Positions 1-12,600 of a stretch of 64,000 nucleotides of DNA are shown here, piece by piece; position 1 is the stretch's first letter, and every line of letters begins with the position of its first letter. The stretch is from Symbiodinium kawagutii. Taxonomy: Eukaryota; Sar; Dinophyceae; Suessiales; Symbiodiniaceae. Below the pieces are notes generated by a model. It was given only the letters and a program-made list of their open reading frames with translations, did not search any database and was not told the origin of the DNA. The translations under genes were made by a program, and so were the position numbers. The DNA lies in the NCBI GenBank assembly GCA_009767595.1, contig VSDK01009747.1, forward strand, positions 124,001 to 188,000. Reading direction: 5' to 3'.

Positions 1-612
1 GCCATTGTATTTCCTGTGATTGTTGCCTATTTTGCTAGCCATTATCACCCAACAATCAACCATCAATTAACTGGTAGCCATAAGTCATCATTTTTCGTAG
101 TGGATTCCCTAACACTGCTTGTGAAACCCATTCAGGCATCATTAAGCAGTAGCCATTCATGATCATTGTTCCTATTGTATTTCCTGTTTCTGTTGGTTAA
201 AGCCATTGAACCATCATAAACAACCACGAACCGCTCATCTAGGGGATTACCAAGTCATCAATAAATCATCACTAAACGATATCATTAGCACTAGCCAACA
301 TAGGAACCTATTAGTTCCTATCAGTGAATACATTATATTAGGTGGATTCCCTATTACCTTCATTAACCATCTCTAGCAACCCAAGATTGACCATTCAACT
401 ACCATTAAATCGTCATCAAATCATCAACCATCATGAACCAAACCCACTGCCGTTGGTTAATTATTAGCAATCCTAATATGATGGTTTCTCAACATAGGGG
501 TACCGGGTACCTTAAACATGGATGGTTTGTTGCTAAGAATGACCGATAGGAAGGATGATTTGGGGGGTCCCTTAATTTGAGAAACACCCATAAGACATGC
601 TTGGTTGCCCAG
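1..612. other. Non-coding, presumably LHC intron
   Basis: Contains AACCATCA/ATTAACC words and one element B copy at 481-592. No exon recognised; it probably belongs to the intron upstream of LHC exon 1. Confidence 0.5.
481..592. repeat. Palindromic element B copy
   Basis: Family B is about 105 bp with ends TGGTTTCTCAAAATAGGGG and its complement TTTGAGAAACACCCAT, and a middle resembling ATCATCCA..TAAACCA. This copy is moderately diverged. Confidence 0.7.
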
Positions 613-674
613 CCCAGCTCCAGGTGACTACGGCTGGAAGGCCATCAGCTCTGCGGATGCTGACACCAAGAAGC
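613..674 (+). CDS. LHC polyprotein exon 1 (unit A, pre-helix-3 loop)
   Basis: Reads [20 protein letters not shown], the stromal loop before helix 3. The acceptor is CCCAG|C (a start at 624 is possible). The GC donor after 674 leaves one base of an Arg codon that exon 2 completes. Confidence 0.78.
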
Positions 675-3600
675 GCCCCTCAGCCGCACCGGGCGGGGCC
701 TGGTTGATGACCCGACTAAGGTGAAGTGACCCGTGTGACCGTGATGAATGTTGCCAGTTGGCGATGCAAATTTGGACATTTAATGAGCTGTTTGGATAAT
801 TGTTATCAAATATGTTGAGTTTCTGACAGCCACTTATCACACGTCGAATCCTAGTGGGCTATGAATTTGGGTTTGATGGACTAACAATCGTTGATCATGG
901 TGGTCGATACAGGGTCACAGATGGTTAGTATGATGTTGATATATGTTGGTATTGTGGTCAATAATGGTGATACATAGTTAATTGTGTTTTCAATATGGTT
1001 GGTACTTGCTTGGAGTATGATTAATATGTGGGAGATGTATTGTGAGTGTAACTATGGCGAATACACGGCTGATATGCGAGCGATATATGTGGAGGACCTT
1101 TTCAATATATATACAATATGTTGATATGTGGTTAATATACGATTAATGTATGGTTTTATATATGGTTGACAGACATGTCTACATGATTGATACAATGTTG
1201 ACGTGTTACAATGTGTTAAGAATAATAGCGATCAGTGGAGAATTCGTGATGACAACTAAGTCGCGTCAGTGGAGGTTGCAAACCATTGTTAACCCTGTGT
1301 TCGGTCATGCAACTTGCAAGGAGCAATTTCAAGCTGGCTACACGTCTAAACTTCCGATGTTTTAACAACTGGACTTTGTTGGGGCCGTTGGGGTGTTTTG
1401 AAGGTGATTCATGCTTCCTATAGTGATAAACGACTATGAATGCTGATAATCGATGAACAACTACTGTGAGTGAGCCCTTTCTGAGTTCTAGAAATTATCA
1501 ACTACCTTTCTCACCATCTTGAGCAGTGATCAATTAGAGTAGTATGAACCATTCACATCCATCGACTCTTGCGTTTCTCACCTGACCTGACGTCAGTGGA
1601 CAGTTCCTGGGTGCTCACGAGCCGGGCTGCCCAGGTAAGTTGAGCGCGGAGTTGGCCAACGGACGACTGGCCATGTAGCTGGGCAGAGGTCGTGATGAGG
1701 TGAAGCTGATGGGGTGAAGCTGGTGATAGGGGATCATCAGGTTATGGTGAAATATAGGGGATAGTGATGGTTGATTATATGGCTATGGGTCAATATTCAC
1801 TAACCAATGAAGGTGGTTATGAACCAACCAATAATAGGGAAAACAATGGTTAATGATGGGAAACCAGGGGTACGGGGTTTTGACCCACTGCCATATTTCA
1901 CATAATCACTGACCCTGGGGTTAATGATGGTATTTACTAGTTCATTATGGTTGATTGTGGGGGATCAATTAATGATCAATGGTTTATTGTAGGGGATGCA
2001 TTGAGGGGATACATGGTAGGGAATACATTGTAGTGGATACATTGTAGGGAATACATTGTAGGGGATGAACATCACTAAGAAGTGTATAATCATTAACTAA
2101 AAACTAACAATGGATTATACAATGGGTAATGACTACGCCTATACTCATGTCAGCCCGTTCCCGGTTTGTTCACGTCTCCAGAGACAGAGTAGGTCACATC
2201 CATATTCACACGTCATGTTTGGGTTCGTCTCTATGCCGCCTCGCATGGTGTCGCTGGGTCAGAACCAAATTACCACACGGAAAAGGTATACATATGGGGG
2301 TTTCTCAAAATAGGGGTGCCCTCAAATCATCCAGTTTATCAACCATTTCATAGAAATAAACTATCAATTTTTGGGGGGTCTTTTTTTTTTCGAGAAACCC
2401 TCATATACCGTGAACAAAATCTCATCAAAGGTTGATGCCCTGGAATGCCGCATGTTCAGCTGTCATAATTTTGGCACGGCATGGCTCAGGATGGCGATCA
2501 TCGGCATGTTCTTTCAAGATGGCCTCACAGGCAGGGAAGAATGACTTTGGGAAGTGCACATTGTGAAGGTACATGGCTTTGTTTGAGATATGTAGGGTAG
2601 GAAACCTTTGGAAATGTTGGGGTAAATATCCGGGGTATCCACAACGTTTGATTGCACTTCCAGAGATGAGCTGGGACATGGTGAATCTTTGACTGTCACT
2701 GGATAGAATGCTAGTGTTTTGTTGATTTCGTGCGTACAGCGTTGGAAATTGTGGATTCTTAGAATCACTGCAAAGGTTGAAAACTTGCTCAAGGAATTCC
2801 AAGCTGTTCAGCTGACCAAAGGTATGGCAAATTCAATGAGTGTTTCCAGGGAGCCTCGGTTCGTTGGTCTCGGAGGATATGCTTCGGGCTGTCTCACTAC
2901 TGGAGGATGTCGTTCGGGGGCTGGTGGCTTGTGGAGTTCCCCCATGGGCCTCGTAGACGGCTCAGTCACAAGGCTATGCTGGCTGGTTGGGACCGGAGCC
3001 AGAGTATTCCTAGATCCCTTGGAGATCGTTGTAGTGTTTCGCTACCCTGACTTTGTCAGGGCTTCGTCTCGGCCCCCGGACATCTCTGCGCCAGAGCTAC
3101 CAGGAGTGTTCCAACCAAATGATACTAACTATTAACTATTACAAATTCAAGTATTGGTTAATAGTTAATCATAATAGTTGATTAACCAAGTTAAACTATT
3201 AGTTAATTCAACTATTATAAAATGATACTAACTATAACAAACTACAGTTTTAATCAACTATGAGTGGCTGCTACAACCATGATTCCCTACCACGTAGTTT
3301 GACCTGCTTGCAAGGCTCTGCATGGGGAGACTGGTCCTTGTACACCGACTCCCCCCTGCGTGCCTTTGAGAACGAGGCTGGTGTTGCTTGGCTTGAGAAT
3401 TTGGGGCAGTTGGACTTAAGGACACTGGGAATTCTACTACGTGGCTGTGGGTCAATATTAACCAACCAACTAATGGAGGATTTACCAACAATACTAAGGG
3501 AAAACAATGATTAATGAGGGGGGAACCAGGGGTACAGGGTTTTGACACACAGCCATGTGTATATCCATGTATATCCTCGTTTTGCACGAAGATCCGTTCG

Positions 3601-6600
3601 CTCATTACACACTTTTCTCAACACAGCGGATAGCGTGTCAGCTACCCCATTTTGTTTAAGTGCTTGCGGCATTGGAGGGATGCCAGCACTTGTTGCCTTT
3701 CTATCCTAACCATGATAAAGATATGCGGATGGTTTTGAACCTAGTACTCCTGGGGAACATCCGATCAATGGCCAAGCTCATCTTTGTTGGGATGTTCATC
3801 CAACCATTTTCTAGAATATTCATTTGTGGAATTCATCCACAAGAATATGATGAATATGGAAAAGGCCATGGAAACTTGTAACCGAAATGGTAATGAATTA
3901 CATCGGGATGGTTACGGGTCTATCCTCGTGGCGGTGGATATGCCCTAATGTGACTGATGTCTTTTTGTAAGACGAAGGAGTGCCACTCCACTTCAGGCCA
4001 CAAAGATGGATGCATTAGGAGGCTTGCATTGAAAAAATATGTGTGCGCGGAGTTTGACCGCATTCAAAGCTTGGTGGTTGTCCAAAATTGGTATAAAACC
4101 CAGAAATGGTGGTTTCACTATGACTTGCTATTTATGATGGTTAGTAGGTACCACCCTTTGTGGAGGCAATACGTGGTGCCAGTAGAAAACAATGGCGCCA
4201 CACAAATGATCCGTGATTCAAACTCAATGGGAATCAACGACCAGCTGGTAATCGATCGCTGGGTGCGATTTCAACAATCACCTTCTGTTGGCAGTACGAC
4301 TTCCGCAAGACATTTGGAGTAAACAATCATATTATGCACTTGGGGGATCAAAAGCTTCTTCTAGGACTCCTGAAGAAGGGTAGATGTTTGATCATTTTAC
4401 AAATGGAGCGAATAGGTAACATGCTGTTCGCATGTTGGCCTCACAGTTCTTAAAAGATAGTATGGTATACTACCCAGAAATGGTGGTTTCATTATGATTT
4501 GCTACTTATGATGGTTAGTAGGTACCACCCTTTGATTACTCTTGGTTCTCGCCCACACCAAATCCATCATCAACCCTCTTTAGCTATTAGTAATCACCTA
4601 ATAGCAGCCAAACATCAATCGTGATCAACAACTTTACCATTACTGAGCAGTTTTTTTAAGAGATGGCTGGTTGGTGGTTTCAAACATTTTGCATTTTTGC
4701 CTGTAATTGTTGACGAGTTGTTGGTAGCTGATATGTTTGATACGATCGAAACCGCAAACCAGATGGTCAATGATTGTACCAAACAGTGTGGGCCATCTGT
4801 GATCCACCAGTGGCAACAGTGGCAACCCCTTTATTGACCCTTGCCAACCATCATGCAACCATCGTTAAACCGTCGTTGAACCATCATGCAATCATCATAA
4901 AAACATCGTCAAACTATTCTTACAACATCATGGAACCATCATTAAACCATTAATAAAACATTTTGAATTAAACATCGTTAAAACATCATTAATGACACAC
5001 TATCACTAAACCATCATTAAAACATTCTTCCTTGATGATTTCATGACCCACCAAGGTTCAGAAACCACTTGGATTCTGGGACCCCCTTGGCCTGTCTGTC
5101 AGCGGCAACATGTCCGTGTCTTGCCGGCAAACATGCTCTCGTAGAAACTACACGTGTTTATGTTTATGTATGTTTGTATGGTATGTTATCTTATGCAACG
5201 TTGGTATTGTAATGTACTGTAATATAAGGTAATGTATGCATTTTTTGTACTACTGGTTGGTTGTTTCAGTTTCTACTGTTAATCATACCTGGCATGATTT
5301 TATCGACTGAATCATATATGTGGGATGGGTTCGATTTCAACCATCGACCAAAGTATATATTGCACACATCATTGCACATAGATTATCCGCTTGCACTACA
5401 TGTATGCAGTATATGCATTTGGGCGATGTGGTGCGGCACCATGGACGTTGTTAATTCGCTGCTGTCCTTTCTGCCTATGTAGTTAACATTTCGCATACAA
5501 TGAATTGTTTTTTTTTCATTTCTATGTCTAAACAGTTTATACTGCCTATTTTTTTTTACTGCATGTTGCAGAATGAAGTTGGTGCATTCTCGTTGTTGGT
5601 CATTATCCATCGTTATTTTCTGAACATAACCATCCTGAACCATCGGGTAACCATCAATAACCACGGTCTGAACCACTATAAAATCCTTACAACGAACCAT
5701 GACAATCAGCACAAATCGTCCTTATTTTACCATGAATGAAGCGTCAGTGGCTGAGGCATCAAGTCCTTTGCCAGAAATCATTGTACCCGGCAGGCTGTGA
5801 GTCACAACCCCGTACCCCTGGTCCCCCCATCATAAACCATGGTTGTCCCTATTATTCTTGGTGATTATTCACCCATGAAAATTGGTTGGTTAATATTGAC
5901 TTATAGCCATGTGGCTATGAGTCATTATCCAAAGTAAGTGACTGCATGTAGATCACTCCAAGCAGTTGGAGAGTGCGGGGTGAACAGCCAGCTTTGAGGA
6001 CTCACGTTGATGCAGACCTGTAACAACAACTGGATTTTATGATCCCCTAGAATCAACGAGTAAACAGCTTGTTATCCACTGGTCATCAACCGTTGGTGAT
6101 CAGAAGTCATGACCCATATATAGCCATATGATTTTTAAACACGATTAGTTTCTTATCATGATCAACCATTGTTAATCGTTATCAACCAGTTAATAGTTAG
6201 TTGACCTTTGTTTTTAATGGTTGATCCTGGTTAGTTCATAGTCAGTCAACCATTATTAGTCATTACTGTACCGTCAGAACCAAATACTAAGTTAAGCGTT
6301 ATAATCATGGTTTGATTGATCATAGTGAATCATCAATTAACATAGTCAAAAACCAGTCGTCATTGTTAATAACCAATCGATCATAATTATCATGGCTACT
6401 AATCAATTCATAGTTACTGAATATGGTTTATGCTGGTTTGCGAGGGCTTATAGCCAGCAACCAGATAGTTTCAACCATTGATACTGACCCATCTCCCAAA
6501 TTATTAGTTCCCACAGCTGGACACTGCTGATGAACTGTCCCCAGGACTTCAAACGCCGCCGTGAAGTGGAGCTGAAGCACGGCCGCGTGGGGAAACCCAG

Positions 6601-9600
6601 GTAGGGATTTGGCGATGAGTTTTGGGGTATGATAAGCTGCTTAGTAAGCTGATTAATAAGGTATACAAGCTTACCAATACCCATTGGTAAGGGCTTAATG
6701 GTTTGTAGTGGCTAATATAACCAGCTTGGTTTAATAAGCTGGCTAATGGTTAATAAGGTTCATCAAGCTGGTTTATACGAGCCATTGGTTAGTAAGCTGG
6801 CTAATGGTTAATAAGTTTCATCAAGCTGGTTTATACTAGCCATTGGTTAGTAAGCTGGTGAATAAGAGACTTTGATGATTAGGGTTTGGGTCAGCCACCA
6901 TGGCCTCACTTGTTGCTTTGTTACTTTCAGTTATCATGTTTGCTGGTAGCTCTTGTCATTTGTCGCTTCAACGTCGCGACTGTTGTGGTGATCCGGGTAT
7001 CAAACCCTATGCTTCCAGTCACCAGTAGTTAATCAGCTAGTTTCTAGCATCATTGGTGGGGGTTAGTTACCTACTACAGTGGTAACTGGTTGCGCATAGG
7101 GATCACCTCATGGCCACGGGTTCTACCGAGCCAAGCAGTGCAAGGAAGTCGGTTGAGGGTGTTTGGTGCTACTGACAACCTCAGTTGCACAGCCGCTCTC
7201 CAAAAGACAAGCTACAGTAGCACATACTCAACACATGTTGATTGTTTTATACTTGTTGGGTATGTGTTCGAGTTGTCATCCACATGATCAACCGGGTAGC
7301 CATTGAACGCAAGCGAGAGGACAAGTTCTAACAAGGATGAGATTGGAATCGCCTTCAGGCTGTGAGTAACCAGGGAAGGTAGTTGAGTTGTAGAGTGCAC
7401 AGCGGCTGTTGTCAACATTGAGTACAGCGTGGTACCCACTTGGTTATAAGTTGGTTTACAACCCGGCAAAGAAAGTATAGTCACATCTACCCTAACTGGT
7501 AGTTACCCTAGTAACCTAACTTAGCTAACTCGGGGGTACCACCCTGCTAGCGTTGTTAATCAATCCTCAACCAACCCATGCAACGGCTGTTGGAGGTGAC
7601 CTGGGTTGGAGGTGACCGGGGCAGTGAGGTCGCTATGTTCGCCACCATCGGATACATCGTGCCGGAGTACTGGAGGTGCCATGAACACGCCCAGGGGGTG
7701 GCCACGGGTGGTGCCCACAGGGCACGCTGGATATGACGTTTTCGCTATGCCAACAAATAGGGGCCACACAAAAACTGCTATTCGCAAAACAAAAAGCAAC
7801 TTGTTTGGAGTTGATTCAATCATTTTTAAGAATAGCGATGAATGTATCCGTTGCACCCATCCAAAATTACTGTTTTCCTTTTGGTCGTCCCTCTTGAACA
7901 GGGGTGTTTTTTAGTCTGCGGGTGGTCCATTCATTCTGGACCCACCTCATGTGCTTCAGCGCTGCTATGCACTTCCGAGGTTTGAAATTGAATGCTTCAT
8001 GCATCAGCCATTACTCATCGTGGTTCTTATCACTATAGGTGTCCCTAAATGGTGATACCATGTGATACCTCCAACCATCCCCAAATGATATAAGGAAACC
8101 CACCAGCTGTTGGTTTGTCCACCATTCATCGACAAAGCCAAAGAGTGTTACTAGCTGCCCATGAAAGAAGCCGTCGTCAACCATCATTAATGAGTAAACC
8201 ATTAAGTTGTTTAGGTATTTGTTTGATAGGTTGCTTAATGATTTCACCATGAACTCCCCACAAGTCCAAGGCTCAAAAACAGAAATCTACCACCGTGGTC
8301 GCAGGGCATAGGGAACCCTCAAAAAGTGTGGGTTCTTTACACTAAAGATGATGAATATTGGATGATTTGGGGGCACCCCTATTTTGAGAAGCCACCATGT
8401 GGGTCTTTCTGAAGCCAGTTTGGGGACCCCAAAGTTATGAGTGTTTCATTGATTTGTATACATGATTCATATACAGGATGATAACCGGGGTACCCCTATT
8501 TTGAGAAACACCCACATAGAAAAAGTATACGTATGTTCTTGTTCCACAGTTTCAGTCATGCATGAATAAATGAATATATGAGATAGATATATGCGCTCCC
8601 GAAGATGTGGCCTTCCAAGACATTACCACCACAGGAAAACCCAACCACTTCTGGGACGAGAGCAGGGCGCCCGTCCTGGTCTCCGTCACCAAGTTCCAAG
8701 CCGCCACCCCAGTGACCCATCCTCAGCGGTTCCCTGGATATTTATCAATAGTCACTATGAATAGAACTATTTGATGATCAATCACCGTCATCTATCATCA
8801 TACTTACCCATCATCTATCATTATATTTACCATCAATTTAACATCATCATATTTTCCAATCAATAATTCTTTTGATAAATAACGATAGTACCAATCCCAG
8901 ATTATCATAACCGGCGTCGTCTCCCCAAGTCTCGGCCGTGGCTGCGCTTGCCATCTCCGATGTGGCAGTGGGTCAAAACCCTGTACCCCTGCTTCCCCAC
9001 TATTTCACCATGGTTTTCCCTGTTATTGTTGGAGGAAATCCCCCATGAAAGTTGGTTGGTTAACTGCTTGACCCATAGCCATGTGGCGCCCTGCAGGTTC
9101 CCTGGATATTTGTCCAAGTTCCTTGACATCAAATTCTCCGAAGTTCCCAACGGTCTGAGCGCCTTCTCCAAGGTCAATCTGACGGGGGCACAGGGGGTCC
9201 GTTTGGGGGGGGGGTCCTGGGGCTAGCCCATGTGGCATGTCGACCTCACCATTTGGCGCGCTTGGGAAATGCTGGGGTGACTCATGGGCTCCCGACTTTT
9301 GCTGCTGTTGTTGCCAGATTTTTTCTTCTGAACATTTTGTTTCGTTGATTTTCTGGCTTTTCGAACCTACACATATCATTGTGCAGTGCAGTGTTGTGTC
9401 TTCCGGGGTTGATGCTGGCAAGTCTATTTCACGCTGGCTTCGGAAGGGATGCTACAATGAATGTGATGACTCGTCAGCAACGCTGGTTGTCTACCACGAT
9501 CAATCATTGCAGTGAAAGTATTTCATAGCAAATCATTTCTAGTCACTATTGACAATCAACAAGAGTCTTCACACATTTCTGTTTTCTAACACTATTACTA

Positions 9601-12600
9601 TAGATATCTAGTAACTACTATTAACCACGAGCTACTTCTAGTCAACATTCAACCCAGTGGCAACATAAGCCATTCATCTCCTTTTTCCATTCCACTCATC
9701 ACTAGCTCTTTATGAGTAATTAATCATTAATGACCAATCTTTGAGATTAAGAAGTTACTGATAGTGATGAATGGGCTTGTAACAATCGGGCCACTGACTC
9801 AGAGTCATAGTCATAGTCATTATTAGGATACTACAATATGATACACCATCAATAGCCATACTTACAAATCATGGTTTTGAATCCGTTCCTATAAAATCCA
9901 CGCTTGCGAATAGCAACTTCTAGCGATAAACAAGTTCACTTCTATGATTATGAATACGGTATAATACATTGATAATAACGACTATCAATTGATTTATAGA
10001 TATTCCAGTATTATTTCGATAACAAATCCACATCATTCACCACCACTATCAGTTGATTTATTTTAACAAAAACACTTCTAGTGATCAACAAATCCTCGAT
10101 GAATTCATCGCCCAGTTCAGAGCCAGGGGCCGTTCCGACTGGCCACGAAGCTTCGGCAGGTCCCAGCCCTGGGCTGGTTGCAGATCGTCGGCTTCGCAGG
10201 GATCGTTGAGCTGAACGTCGCCCGCCGAGCGATGTCGTGGCGGCTTCGGGAAGCCTTGGCGACGGTGGTGACTCACCGGTGGATCTAAACCAGGTGGGCC
10301 CCCAACCACTTTGGTGACGGTTGGTTTATAAGGACATGCATAAGATCATGTTTTTGCTGGCAGACTGTTTACCGTCCCACGAAAACGAGACGAACATGCT
10401 TCTCGTGTTAGAGATGATGTCTTGTACTTGCGCGTCTTGCTTCCAGGGGGGGGCGCGATGGTCACCGTGCTAATTGGGGTGGGGTGGGGTGGTGCATCAT
10501 GACATGATGTCTTGTACTTGCGCGTCTTGCTTCCAGGGGGGGGCGCGATGGTCACCGTGCTAATTGGGGTGGGGTGGGGTGGTGCATCATGACATGATGT
10601 CTTGTACTTGCGCGTCTTGCTTCCAGGGGGGGGCGCGATGGTCACCGTGCTAATTGGGGTGGGGTGGGGTGGTGCATCATCACATGATGTGTTGTAGTTG
10701 TTGGTGACTTTCACGGGTTGGGTCTGTGCTTCATCCAGTCTACGCAATGGCGTTGGGAAATGTCAAGCTTGGACTTGTTGTTGAAGATTGGAAAAGCTTT
10801 GAGCAAGTTGTGACTTGGTGTCCAAAACAGTGACAACGAATCCGCATCGTTTCGATAGCCAAAACGAAGGTAATTTAGCGATTCCTGAAAAAAACAAATG
10901 AAATTTGGATGCCATTTTTGAAGAGAAAATCGCGTTGGCGCCTCAGCCAAACAACGAAAATGACGAAATTGTGGGACAGAGAAAAGTCCGCCGGGATGTT
11001 TTTGTAGCTTAGGTGGGGTGATTTCTACCAGTAATAGGGGTTATAACCCAACTTACAACCCGACTTTGTACGTACATATAATATATATATATATATATAT
11101 ATGAATGTATAAATACATAAATGAATAAATACACAAATAAATACATGGATGAATAAATAAATCAATACATAAATATACATATGTATGTGTGTGGTTGAAA
11201 ATTATTGCTATACGCTTTGTGACTGTTGGTATTGTTAATCATGTGGTTGGTGATCTCCACCCAGCGTGATTGGTATATGATTTTCTATCCGATGTTTACT
11301 TATTGTTTCATATCGTTTTCCATGTATCACTTTTCGTCATTTTGCATGTTTGAATACGTTTTATTCAGCATTTTTTTTTTTAAATGGGGTCCCTCCTCCA
11401 GTTATGATATAATTACTCTTTTATAGGTTTTTCAATGAATAACATGTTTTTTTTTCACTGGTGTCCTTGTTTCATCTGTTTACTGCCTGGGCTCGAGGCG
11501 GCCTTTTTTCAGTGAACGACTGGATCAGGGCATGTTTGGGCGACTGGTGTTTTTTTCGATGGGAATCACGGTGGGTTAATTGCTATAAATGGTTTATAAC
11601 TAGGTGATTTAGGGAATCATTGCCAAGCTTAAAGGGTTTTCAATGGTTGCCACAGACCATTGTCGTAGTTGGCGTCTTTCTATCACACACATTCACAGTT
11701 CCAGTATGTTTGAGCCAAACTTGTATGGACTTCGTACGTGTGTGTCCGCGTGGCGCACTTATGATTCACATCAGGTGCCAACCTCTAACCCTCTTCTTTC
11801 CAGGTGTGGCCAATTTTTCACAAACATCCTCCCGACATGAGCACCCAAGGTTTAAACTGAGGACCTGAAAGGACAGCTGCTACCCTGAACCAACTCACTG
11901 AATTCAAGCTGTTCAAGCCCGTGGCACCATCAAATCGTGGCACCCAGATCTACAACGAGCAAGTCAACGACGAGCCCGGCAACTACGGCGCTGGCTTCCT
12001 GGGGCTCAGGCGGCACTGACTGACTGACTTCAGGAACGCTGGGGTTTGCTATGGGCAGCGATGGGTGAGTTGATCTATCCTTTAACTCTAGAGTCTAATT
12101 GATGGATATGGCTATGGGTCAATATTAACCAACCACTTATGGGGGATAATGACCAATAATGATAGGGAAAACAATGGTGAATGATAGGGGAACCAGGGGT
12201 ACGGGGTTTTGATCCACAGCCATATCATGAAGGTAACTGTCAATGAACCGGTTATAATTTATGGTTTGTGCTATCCATCAGTTTGACATTGATGGCTGAT
12301 ATATGTTGATATGGTTTTGTTGGGATTGAACATTGATGGTTGACAGTTATCTTTTTTTGATGGTTTGCTATGGTGCATTCTCATCAATGGCTGTGAACCA
12401 TCGGCTATCATTGAGTATTGATGGTTGAGCTATGGCAATGAACCACCAATATTGAATCATCAATCATAAACCATAATCGCTCATGGCAGTTGAGGGTTCA
12501 TAAAGATGAACCGTGTACTTTACACTGTATCGTCATTGTCGCTTAAGACTGGTGATTGTTCAAGGCACTTGATTGTTGATGATGCTTGATGATGGTTTGT

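Noticed and set aside
10411..10680. CRISPR-like regular repeats
   Set aside because: Units are tandem without unique spacers, and the context is eukaryotic.
10346..10747. 133-codon minus-strand frame with 30-residue repeats
   Set aside because: A by-product of the 90-bp minisatellite, whose length is a multiple of three.
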